From positions 1 to 6,461 of the forward strand of contig JAJZBA010000032.1 in assembly GCA_021799155.1 (NCBI GenBank): a stretch of 6,461 nt of DNA, written 5' to 3'. This document shows positions 1 to 5,508 of this stretch, piece by piece. Positions within the stretch are counted from its first letter, which is position 1; each line of letters opens with the position of its first letter. A model generated the notes under the pieces. The model did not search any database. It was not told the DNA's origin and saw nothing but the letters and a program-made list of their open reading frames with translations. A program made the position numbers and the translations under genes. The stretch is from a bacterium. GTDB lineage: Bacteria; Patescibacteriota; Minisyncoccia; UBA6257; UBA9933.

Positions 1-506
1 TCCGATCTAGCAGCCATTTCCGCAACAAAAATCTGATAACTTTCATTTAACTCTTTTAAAATTAGCCTTGAAATGCCAATTAAAGTATTTATATTCTCCG
101 GCGTTTTTAAGACGCGATATTTTTCGGATAAAACAGCGGCTAAATATTCTTTTGTGGTGGTCTTACCATAGCTGCCGGTGATTCCTATTTTGATTAAATC
201 TTTATATTTTTTTAATTTAGATTGAGCGCGCCGGACAATAAAAAATACAACGATGTTTTCAAAGGGTTTAATAATTTTCGCGGCGAGAATTAAAGATATA
301 TAGAGATTTTTCTTAAAAAAAGGAGTAAACAAAATCGCCAGCCAGAAAATCATTTTTGCTTTGGCGGTCCATACCGGAAACTTCGCCGCTTCAGAATTAA
401 AATACTCTTCTAAATTTTGATGATTTTTTATCCAGCTGAAAAAAAACAGATTATCATATTCCGATAATTGATAAATATAAATCAGGTTTTTGATTTTTTT
501 AATCAT
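1..506 (-). CDS. murF: MurF-like UDP-MurNAc-tripeptide:D-Ala-D-Ala ligase, N-terminal 168 residues (cut by window edge)
   Basis: I translated this partial frame directly; it runs open to the left edge. MurF adds D-Ala-D-Ala to the UDP-MurNAc-tripeptide, using ATP, in the last cytoplasmic step of muropeptide synthesis. The Mur-ligase ATP loop is seen at about residues 108-119 (GITGSYGKTTTK). It is followed by TPENINTLIG (135-144), matching the MurF 'TPGNxNNxIG' signature, and by VAEMAARS at 161-168, matching 'EMGAR'. Before the ATP loop, the usual MurF substrate domain is replaced by about 100 residues with two hydrophobic stretches (about 52-64 and 69-92), suggesting membrane anchoring. The ATG starts 3 bp after the stop of the M15-like gene, so translation is probably coupled; upstream there is only a weak purine run (AAGAGA). 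The C-terminal catalytic and ligand domains lie outside the window. Another Mur-family ligase is possible, but the TPEN motif favours MurF. Confidence 0.88.
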   Translation of the reverse strand, partial: MIKKIKNLIYIYQLSEYDNLFFFSWIKNHQNLEEYFNSEAAKFPVWTAKAKMIFWLAILFTPFFKKNLYISLILAAKIIKPFENIVVFFIVRRAQSKLKKYKDLIKIGITGSYGKTTTKEYLAAVLSEKYRVLKTPENINTLIGISRLILKELNESYQIFVAEMAARS

Positions 507-509
507 AAA

Positions 510-1193
510 TTATGTTTCTCTTGGTTGATAAGCGAGATTCCTGGTAACATGGAAACATTGATTATCGGTATTTTCATATTCAAGAATATAATTCAGACAA
601 TTTTCTTTTTTCATTTCTTCAAGCGTTTCCTTAAGTAAATGATGAACGTGCGGATTATAAATATCTCTATAGTTTTCAGATTGGCGCGGATTAATCGCTT
701 TGCCGTTATCATAATAACCGCAGCCGTCAATATCAAAACTCTGCCCTTTTGTGTGCGGACTATCCGGCATTCCCAATTTCCCCCTTTTTATTAAATTCTC
801 TTGATATTCAACCGAACGAACCAAACTTGTGACGGCAAGCAGGATGTCTTTTGATAGATTTTCTGCGGTCATTTTCCCGCGCCACTTTCTACCGACTTCC
901 TTTAAAAGCAAAGCCGTATCTTTATGTAGGTAAGGTTGCCAGTCTTTTAAATCGGGATTTTTAAATCTCATAATGAGATTGATGTTTTCGTCAGGTTCAA
1001 CTTTTTCCAGAGTGCCATCCTCGACCCCCTTTAAAATATCTTTTGTTGTTAAGTAAGCGGGATAATTTTTCCACCATTCGCGTTCGATTTCGGAAAGTTT
1101 TTCAACTCTTTTTATTTCTTCTGCGGATGCTTTTACCGGATTATCCAGTTTTAGAAATGATTCCGCTTGCGGCAATGAAATTTTTTCTTTCAT
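510..1193 (-). CDS. Small M15-like (LAS-type metallopeptidase fold) protein, DUF5715-like
   Basis: 227 residues. The C-terminal half resembles the LAS/M15 group (VanY, VanX and other D-Ala-D-Ala peptidases). A helix reading VTSLVRSVEYQENL (121-134) is followed by SPHTKGQSFD (145-154), which fits SxHxxGxxxD with His147 and Asp154 as presumed zinc ligands. A third possible ligand, His215, lies in QCFHV (212-216). In classical M15 enzymes that segment is ExWH with a catalytic Glu; here Gln stands at the Glu position, so full peptidase activity is uncertain. Residues 1-110 are charged and helical and not recognised. No signal peptide or membrane segment is visible, which is odd for a wall hydrolase. 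The ATG overlaps the hydrolase stop by 4 bp (ATGA), fixing the start, and murF follows after 3 bp. A peptidoglycan role is inferred from fold and neighbours. The DUF5715 label is from memory of the motif pattern. Confidence 0.7.
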   Translation of the reverse strand: MKEKISLPQAESFLKLDNPVKASAEEIKRVEKLSEIEREWWKNYPAYLTTKDILKGVEDGTLEKVEPDENINLIMRFKNPDLKDWQPYLHKDTALLLKEVGRKWRGKMTAENLSKDILLAVTSLVRSVEYQENLIKRGKLGMPDSPHTKGQSFDIDGCGYYDNGKAINPRQSENYRDIYNPHVHHLLKETLEEMKKENCLNYILEYENTDNQCFHVTRNLAYQPRET

Positions 1194-1939
1194 AGAAAAT
1201 TTTTCAAAATTTTAATGAATTCTTCCTTTTTTTCAATAAACGGCCAATGGCCGGAGTTTTTAACTATTCCCAATCGCGAATCGGAAATACATTTATTTAA
1301 TATTTCTGCCTCTTTTAAGATTGTAATTAAATCTTTTTCACCCCAAACAATCAAAGTCGGAATTTTTATTTTTTTTGCTTCTTCGCGTAAATCCTCTTCA
1401 ATAATTTTTAAAAAAGTATCTTTCATAACGGAATTATTTTCCAAATAATCGCCTACCTGCAGGGCTTTATAGAAACTACGTCTGACAACATTAATCTTTT
1501 TTCTTAAAAACGGCAATTGCCAAAAAATTTTTCCTAATTTCGCCAAAATTAAGGCAAGAATTTTTTTTACGCTTTTTAATCTGATTCCGCCGGAATCTAT
1601 TAAAACCAGTTTAGAGACCTTTTCCGGAAATAAAACGGAAAATTTTATAGCCACCCTGCCACCGAAAGAATGGCCGATTAAATTCGTTTTTGAAATTTCA
1701 ATTTTATCCAGAAACGCCTTAAGAAATTCGGCATAATCTTTTACGGCCCACGGCCGAGACGGAAAATCCGACTTACCGAAACCGGGCAAATCTATTGCGA
1801 TAACGCGATAACTCCCGAGAGTAAGCGTAATGGAATTCCAAACCATTAAATCATTTTTCCATCCGTGAAGTAGGATTAAAGGTTCACCATTCCCTATTTC
1901 CTCATAGTTAATTTTTAAATTATTAACCAAAACAAACAT
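1190..1939 (-). CDS. Alpha/beta hydrolase fold protein, substrate unknown
   Basis: 249 residues, a full-length compact alpha/beta hydrolase. The oxyanion-region HG motif is at 25-26 (LILLHGWKND). The strand DLPGFGKSD (50-58) is typical of the esterase/epoxide-hydrolase/MhpC-like group. The nucleophile elbow GHSFGG (89-94) places the catalytic Ser at 91. The acid is probably Asp203 in VWGEKD, and the base is His231 in NSGHWPF. A helical cap with many Lys and hydrophobic residues spans about 120-185. There is no signal peptide, so it is probably cytoplasmic. No motif fixes the substrate. It overlaps the M15-like gene by 4 bp (ATGA), so the two are probably co-translated. There is no Shine-Dalgarno sequence. 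A TATAAA (1946-1951, minus strand) ends 6 bp before the ATG, which would fit a leaderless transcript. It is not a classical dcw gene; its place between ftsI and murF is lineage-specific or an insertion. Confidence 0.88.
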   Translation of the reverse strand: MFVLVNNLKINYEEIGNGEPLILLHGWKNDLMVWNSITLTLGSYRVIAIDLPGFGKSDFPSRPWAVKDYAEFLKAFLDKIEISKTNLIGHSFGGRVAIKFSVLFPEKVSKLVLIDSGGIRLKSVKKILALILAKLGKIFWQLPFLRKKINVVRRSFYKALQVGDYLENNSVMKDTFLKIIEEDLREEAKKIKIPTLIVWGEKDLITILKEAEILNKCISDSRLGIVKNSGHWPFIEKKEEFIKILKNFL

Positions 1940-1965
1940 TTAAATTTTATAATTTTCTGTTAGTT

Positions 1966-1992
1966 AATTTAACTTCGCTAGTAAGTTTAATT
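1966..1992. repeat. Inverted repeat related to the operator array of the TrpR-like gene
   Basis: Arm AATTTAACTT (1966-1975) faces AAGTTTAATT (1983-1992) across 7 bases, with 9 of 10 positions pairing. The stretch 1964-1984 also matches 2478-2498, on the far side of the TrpR-like gene, at 18 of 21 bases in the same orientation. It lies about 30-50 bp upstream of the hydrolase start and just after the TrpR-like gene. A second operator for the TrpR-like protein is the simplest reading (inference). The stem is all but GC-free and no T-run follows it, so it is a poor terminator candidate. The rest of 1940-2030 shows only the TATAAA next to the hydrolase start. Confidence 0.6.
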
Positions 1993-2030
1993 TCACCGAT
2001 AAAAGAGATTTTAAAAACTTAACTATAAAC

Positions 2031-2417
2031 TTAATAGGTCACATCTAAAAAGCGCCAGCGACCTTTGCCAACCATAGGAGGGATACGCGATTTCCTTTTC
2101 TTTAGATCTTTTTTAGTAATTGGTTTTAATTCTTTTTCTTTTTTAGGAGGCCTCGTTAATCCTCTTTTAACAAAACTGATACTTTGAGAAGAAACATCCA
2201 ATCGACGTTTGATTTCATTGTGGCGCACGCCTTCTTTAAGAAGCAAACTAATGGCAATGCGCTTTTCCAATAAAAATATCTCTGGCGGTGATAACCAAGT
2301 TTTTAAAACCCCCGTTAATTCCTTAGGGGATTTTATTTTTTTGACGGCTTTAAACAACTCTCCCCAACTTTTTTCTTTCATTCTCTCAATTAAGAAACCT
2401 TTATTAATATTTACCAT
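2031..2417 (-). CDS. TrpR/YerC-superfamily helix-turn-helix regulator
   Basis: 128 residues. The core LSPPEIFLLEKRIAISLLLK (42-61) followed by a helix-turn-helix at about 63-87 (EGVRHNEIKRRLDVSSQSIS, then FVKRGL) aligns by eye with E. coli TrpR and with Bacillus YerC-type proteins. Arg53 matches TrpR Arg54. The position of the tryptophan-contacting Arg84 is Phe or another residue in this alignment, and the following Gly-Ser is not kept. Tryptophan is therefore probably not the effector (inference). A strongly basic tail (about 90-111) ends in IPPMVGKGRWRF (112-123), longer than in TrpR (108 residues). The gene lies after ftsI with a 109-bp gap that carries its own promoter and a repeat-rich operator, which suggests autoregulation. 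A related repeat beyond its stop suggests it may also control the hydrolase/M15-like/murF genes. No Shine-Dalgarno sequence is seen; the predicted leader is only about 11 nt. Confidence 0.82.
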   Translation of the reverse strand: MVNINKGFLIERMKEKSWGELFKAVKKIKSPKELTGVLKTWLSPPEIFLLEKRIAISLLLKEGVRHNEIKRRLDVSSQSISFVKRGLTRPPKKEKELKPITKKDLKKRKSRIPPMVGKGRWRFLDVTY

Positions 2418-2434
2418 ATCTTAAGAGTATAATA

Positions 2435-2463
2435 ATTTTACTAAATTTAGTTATTTCAGTAAA
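2435..2463 (-). promoter_or_regulatory. Predicted sigma70-type promoter of the TrpR-like gene
   Basis: On the minus strand TTTACT (2458-2463) and TAAAAT (2435-2440) are separated by exactly 17 bp (4/6 and 5/6 matches to consensus). Transcription would start near 2428, leaving a leader of about 11 nt before the ATG at 2417. The spacer contains the perfect 12-bp palindrome ACTAAATTTAGT (2440-2451), and the -35 overlaps the first GTTAAC-type repeat. A protein bound there would block RNA polymerase. Confidence 0.5.
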
Positions 2464-2510
2464 GTTAAGTTAACTGGTTAAGTTAACTTCACTGGTAAAG
2501 TTGATTTAAC
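2440..2510. promoter_or_regulatory. Operator array of palindromes and direct repeats upstream of the TrpR-like gene
   Basis: Several symmetric elements are packed into about 70 bp. ACTAAATTTAGT (2440-2451) is a perfect palindrome. AAGTTAACT (2467-2475) and AGTTAACTT (2481-2489) form a 9-bp inverted repeat, and each contains the self-complementary AGTTAACT. TTAACTT and AAAGTTGA-type arms around a centre at 2493/2494 give an imperfect palindrome over 2478-2509 with 12 of 16 positions pairing. TAAAGTTAAGTTAAC (2460-2474) and TAAAGTTGATTTAAC (2496-2510) are direct repeats with 13 of 15 bases identical. The AGTTAACT core is the same as the centre of the E. coli trp operator (CTAGTTAACTAG), which fits binding by the adjacent TrpR-superfamily protein (inference). 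Confidence 0.6.
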
Positions 2511-2526
2511 TATAATCTGTTTCCGT

Positions 2527-4146
2527 CTATAATCTATCCGGCGCTATATTATAGTAATTCAAAATAAACTCCGCCAGTTCACGAAAGGCAGGAACTACGG
2601 TTTGACCGGCTAAGGGACTGCCATAAGGCTTATCTAATTTTATTAAGATAGTAAAAGCGGGCTTGCTCGCCGACTTGCCCGCCGAAGCATTAGCGGAGGC
2701 GGGAGTTTCAGCGGAGGCGGGCGCGAAACCCATATAAGTATTGATAACTTGATCGGTATATCCCTTGCCGCCGAAATTAGGCACGAAAGCGGTGCCGGTT
2801 TTGCCGGCAACCGAATAACTGGAAATAACCGCGATCTTATTTTTTTCAACTGCCGAAACCATCATCTTGGCAATTTTTTTCGCAGTTTCCGAAGAAACCA
2901 CTCTTCTTACCACCTGAGGTTTTTCATCGGCCGATATCAACGGCTTCATTAAAACGCCATCGTTGGCAATCGCCGAAAAAGCGCTGATTAATCCGATGGG
3001 CGTTACCGAAACTCCTTGACCAAAAGAAGCGGTGGCAAAATCAATATCCTTGCCGGTTTTCAAATTATTGATTTTTCCTTTTATTTCTCCAGGCAGAGCG
3101 ATGCCGGTTAGCTCGTTAAAACCGAATTTAACCAGATAATTATAAAAAATATCCGGGCCCATTGTCCGCTGAGCGAAAATCGAACCGGTATTAATTGATT
3201 GTTCAATAACCCCGGTCATGGTTTGTTTACCGTGCGCTTTTAAATCCCAATTTCTAATTGTTCTTCCGTTTAAAGTTATTGAACCGGTATCAAAATAGGA
3301 CGTTTCCGGAGTAATTTTCCCGCTGTCAATTCCGGCCGCCATAGTGATTATTTTAAAAACCGAGCCCGGTTCGTAAACCGCCTCGACTGCCGGATTTAAA
3401 AAATTTTCCACTTTAAATTTTGAATAATTGTTGGGATCGAAATTCGGAAAACTTCCCATTGCCAGAATTTTTCCGGTCTGGGGTTCTTGAACAATTACCG
3501 TGCCCGCCTCGGCCCGATATTTTTCTATAAGTTTTTTCAAAATTTCTTCGGCTTGGGCTTGAATATTGTAGTCAATCGTTAAAGTTAAATTTTTATCAAA
3601 AAGCAAATCGTTAAAATAAAGTTCCGCGCCGTAACGGCCGCCGTTTTCTTCCATCGGTTCGACATAACCCAATAAATGCGAAGCTAAATCTCCGAACGGA
3701 TAAAAACGCAAAAGTTCGTTTTTGATATAAATTCCCTTAAGATTTAATTTTTTTATTTCTTCGATTTGTTCGGCAGATGCTTTTTGAATTAAAAGCGCGT
3801 ACTCGTTTTTTGGTTTATTAAATTTTCTTTCAAGCTCTTCCGCCGAGATATTTAAAATTGGACTTAATTTCTTCGCATAAATCGCCGCATTTCCCGCTAT
3901 TTCTTTCGGTACGGCAAAAACAGCTGGATACTCTTTGTTTAAAGCGGCCGGAGCAAGATTATTGTTTTTATCAATAAAATAAATATTCTTTCTCGGTTTT
4001 TTAAAAGCGCCGCTTAACTTTTCTAACGCCTCGGCTTTTTTAAAATAAAAATCATTTTTTTCAATTTGTAAATTATAAACATTAAAAATCAAAAAAAGAT
4101 ATAATGATCCGAAAATAAAAATTAAACTTGTAATCCGCCAACGCAT
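2527..4146 (-). CDS. ftsI: FtsI/PBP2-type class B penicillin-binding protein (septal transpeptidase)
   Basis: 539 residues. It cross-links septal peptidoglycan outside the membrane. Single membrane anchor at about 8-24, then the non-catalytic pedestal domain (about 30-190), then the transpeptidase domain. Active-site motifs: SVFK (262-265, acylated Ser262), SIN (317-319) and KTG (449-451). There is no PASTA domain; the protein ends soon after the transpeptidase domain. The ATG lies 1 bp after the ftsL stop (TAA-A-ATG), fixing the start and implying coupled translation with no Shine-Dalgarno sequence. Oddity: between VINTYMGFAPA (468-476) and FTILIKLDKP (498-507), where family members usually run almost directly from 'GFAPA' to the next strand, there are about 20 extra Ala/Ser/Pro/Lys residues encoded by a GC-rich repeat (see 2657-2721). 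In-frame and stop-free, so the gene appears intact. Confidence 0.95.
   Translation of the reverse strand: MRWRITSLIFIFGSLYLFLIFNVYNLQIEKNDFYFKKAEALEKLSGAFKKPRKNIYFIDKNNNLAPAALNKEYPAVFAVPKEIAGNAAIYAKKLSPILNISAEELERKFNKPKNEYALLIQKASAEQIEEIKKLNLKGIYIKNELLRFYPFGDLASHLLGYVEPMEENGGRYGAELYFNDLLFDKNLTLTIDYNIQAQAEEILKKLIEKYRAEAGTVIVQEPQTGKILAMGSFPNFDPNNYSKFKVENFLNPAVEAVYEPGSVFKIITMAAGIDSGKITPETSYFDTGSITLNGRTIRNWDLKAHGKQTMTGVIEQSINTGSIFAQRTMGPDIFYNYLVKFGFNELTGIALPGEIKGKINNLKTGKDIDFATASFGQGVSVTPIGLISAFSAIANDGVLMKPLISADEKPQVVRRVVSSETAKKIAKMMVSAVEKNKIAVISSYSVAGKTGTAFVPNFGGKGYTDQVINTYMGFAPASAETPASANASAGKSASKPAFTILIKLDKPYGSPLAGQTVVPAFRELAEFILNYYNIAPDRL
2657..2721. repeat. GC-rich repeat cluster inside ftsI, read in frame
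   Basis: AGCGGAGGCGGG occurs twice as a perfect 12-bp direct repeat (2692-2703 and 2710-2721), 18 bp apart and so in the same frame. GCGGGC (2657-2662) faces GCCCGC (2677-2682), and CCCGCC (2678-2683) faces GGCGGG (2698-2703), so two alternative small hairpins can form. The stretch is clearly more GC-rich than the surrounding gene and encodes about residues 476-497 of FtsI, a low-complexity Ala/Ser/Pro segment. The look of the unit recalls dispersed GC-rich repeats of Patescibacteria genomes (recollection, not searched). Confidence 0.7.
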
Positions 4147-4147
4147 T

Positions 4148-4465
4148 TTAATTGTTGCTTGTAAGTTGTTTATTATCCGCTATTTTAACGTATTCCGGAT
4201 TTTTTTCCAAAATCAAAGATTGCTGATTAATCAACGGCTCAAATTTTTTTTCGTTAAGAATACTGTAAAGATTATTTTTCAACTCGGCGTTCGACACTTC
4301 GGCGCGTTCAAGATTTGTTTCTTGTTTTTTTACTTCGTGTCTAAGACTCACCAGCTGATTATAAAGAAACATGCCCCAAACGGCGGCTATAACCAAAACA
4401 ACCATTAACATCGAAATAAAGAAATTGATTTTGTGATTGTTTTTATTAGGCTGAATTATTGTCAT
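4148..4465 (-). CDS. ftsL: FtsL/DivIC-like divisome membrane protein
   Basis: 105 residues, close to the usual size of FtsL. A short charged cytoplasmic N-terminus (1-13) is followed by one membrane segment at about 14-35 (FFISMLMVVLVIAAVWGMFL) and a coiled-coil-like stretch at about 37-72 (QLVSLRHEVKKQETNLERAE...). This is the bitopic layout of FtsL and DivIC. FtsL joins FtsB/DivIC to recruit and activate the FtsW-FtsI synthase at the septum. The family is very divergent in sequence, so the call depends on topology and on the position between rsmH and ftsI, the standard place for ftsL. The start overlaps the rsmH stop by 4 bp (ATGA). Only 1 bp separates its stop from the ftsI ATG. Confidence 0.87.
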   Translation of the reverse strand: MTIIQPNKNNHKINFFISMLMVVLVIAAVWGMFLYNQLVSLRHEVKKQETNLERAEVSNAELKNNLYSILNEKKFEPLINQQSLILEKNPEYVKIADNKQLTSNN

Positions 4466-5394
4466 ATTAATTTTATTGCTCTTAGTTTTGCCGAGCGGCT
4501 GCGAGGATTTTCTTCGATTTCCTCCGCCGTCGGCCGGAGCGGTTTTTTAGTTAAAATTTCCGCCTTCCTTTGTTTTGCCATCTCTTTGAAATAGTTTTTC
4601 ACTAATCTATCTTCTAATGAATGAAACGATATTATTGCCGCGCGACCATCTGGCTTTAAAATTTTAGCCAGATTTTTCAGCAATTTTTCCAAATTTCCTA
4701 ATTCGTCATTAACATAAATCCTTAACGCCTGAAAAACTCTGGTGGCAAAATGAATTCTTCCTTTCTCGTAAAGTTTTGGAACTGCTTTTCTGATTATCTC
4801 AACCAAATCAAAAGTTGTTTTAATCGATTTTTTCTTTCTTTCCTCAATTATTTTTTTCGCAATTCTTCTCGAATATCTTTCTTCGCCGTATTTGTAAAAA
4901 ATATCCGCCAAATCTTTCTCACTGAAATTATTCACCACTTCCGCCGCGGTCAAATTTGGAATTTGGAATTTGGAATTTGGAATTTTCGTATTGTATCTCA
5001 TGTCCAACGGCTCGTTTCTTAGAAAACTGAACCCCCTGCTTGAATGTTCTAATTGGTCCGAGGACATTCCCAAATCCAGAAGCAACCCGCTTGCCCTGAG
5101 CGGAATCGAAGGGTCGGCTTTTCTTATCTTTTTTAATATTTCCGGCAGATTCGCGTAATTGTCGTTTATTAAAATCAATTTAGAATCTGGAAAAATTGCC
5201 GAAATTTTTTGCTGCGCTTTTTCAATCGCTATCTTATCCCAATCAACACCAAGCAATATACCGTTAGGCAAAATTCTCTTTAAAATTTCAACTGCATGTC
5301 CGCCGCTTCCAATTGTGCCATCGATAAAAAATTCTCCCGGTTCTGGATTTAAAACTTCAATGACTTCTTTTAAAAGAACGGGGATGTGAATCAT
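4462..5394 (-). CDS. rsmH: 16S rRNA (cytosine1402-N4)-methyltransferase
   Basis: 310 residues, the normal length for RsmH (MraW). It methylates N4 of C1402 in the 16S rRNA decoding centre using S-adenosylmethionine. Visible motifs: HIPVLLKEV at the N-terminus, the SAM loop DGTIGSGGHA (25-34), LGVDWD (48-53), LLLDLGMSSDQLE (104-116), RGFSF and PLDMRYN (120-135), RVFQALRIYVNDEL (219-232) and IISFHSLEDRLVKNYF (254-269). Two segments look inserted compared with the family and coincide with DNA repeats: about 94-101 (DPSIPLRA), just before the LLLDLG motif, and about 137-147 (KIPNSKFQIPN), between DMRYN and LTAAEVV. Neither disrupts a recognised motif. The ATG at 5394 fits the conserved N-terminus; no Shine-Dalgarno sequence precedes it. 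It shares ATGA with ftsL. Confidence 0.97.
   Translation of the reverse strand: MIHIPVLLKEVIEVLNPEPGEFFIDGTIGSGGHAVEILKRILPNGILLGVDWDKIAIEKAQQKISAIFPDSKLILINDNYANLPEILKKIRKADPSIPLRASGLLLDLGMSSDQLEHSSRGFSFLRNEPLDMRYNTKIPNSKFQIPNLTAAEVVNNFSEKDLADIFYKYGEERYSRRIAKKIIEERKKKSIKTTFDLVEIIRKAVPKLYEKGRIHFATRVFQALRIYVNDELGNLEKLLKNLAKILKPDGRAAIISFHSLEDRLVKNYFKEMAKQRKAEILTKKPLRPTAEEIEENPRSRSAKLRAIKLI
4953..4985. repeat. Heptamer tandem repeat (AATTTGG, about 4.7 copies) inside rsmH
   Basis: Four perfect copies of AATTTGG (4953-4980) plus a partial AATTT (4981-4985). Because 7 is not a multiple of 3, the three frames alternate, giving the peptide IPNSKFQIPN on the coding strand without a stop. It falls between the conserved DMRYN and LTAAEVV motifs of RsmH. 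The repeat tract therefore appears to be an insertion of about 10 residues in a loop. Confidence 0.85.
5093..5113. repeat. Dispersed-type hairpin repeat inside rsmH
   Basis: CCCTGAGCGGAATCGAAGGG (5094-5113) is a partly self-complementary GC-rich unit with CCCT/AGGG ends. I recall near-identical units (of the type CCTTCGACTCCGCTCAGG) as dispersed intergenic repeats in many draft genomes, including Patescibacteria; this was not searched. It encodes about residues 94-101 of RsmH (DPSIPLRA), immediately before the LLLDLG motif. Confidence 0.6.
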
Positions 5395-5399
5395 AAATT

Positions 5400-5497
5400 C
5401 GAAATCCGAAACAAATTCGAAATTCTAAATTCAAATTTTCAAAACTTTTTGAATTTAATCATTTGAATTTAGATATTGTTTCGGTTTTCGGATTTCG
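5400..5497. repeat. Long imperfect inverted repeat in the mraZ-rsmH gap
   Basis: CGAAATCCGAAA (5400-5411) pairs perfectly with TTTCGGATTTCG (5486-5497), and TCTAAATTCAAAT (5424-5436) pairs perfectly with ATTTGAATTTAGA (5461-5473). The 12-base segments between them form an internal loop. In the apex, TTCAAAA (5438-5444) and TTTTGAA (5447-5453) make a further 7-bp stem. It fills nearly all of the 114 bp between mraZ and rsmH, ending 6 bp before the rsmH ATG. It could be a dispersed palindromic repeat, a processing or mRNA-stability structure, or a translation block on rsmH. No T-run follows on the minus strand, so a standard intrinsic terminator is unlikely. Confidence 0.75.
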
Positions 5498-5508
5498 TGC
5501 TTCGGATT

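Noticed and set aside
2511..2535. Two TATAATCT-like -10 sequences on the plus strand (2511-2518 and 2528-2535)
   Set aside because: No plus-strand gene follows, and no good -35 sits 16-18 bp upstream of the first. They form part of a CTATAATCT direct repeat that overlaps the ftsI stop.
2643..2952. Alternative frames over the GC-rich repeat in ftsI, which might suggest a frameshift
   Set aside because: The ftsI frame continues on both sides with recognisable family sequence (GFAPA before, LDKP after), so there is an in-frame insertion, not a break.
4953..4985. CRISPR-like or regulatory iteron array
   Set aside because: The unit is only 7 bp with no spacers and lies wholly inside an intact rsmH frame.
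4166..5158. Plus-strand open frames opposite ftsL and rsmH
   Set aside because: They are antisense shadows of well-supported genes, with low-complexity translations and no family motifs.
510..5394. Possible TGA recoding (code 25) given the candidate-phylum look
   Set aside because: TGA ends the hydrolase and rsmH exactly at ATGA overlaps with the next start, and no gene here contains an internal TGA.
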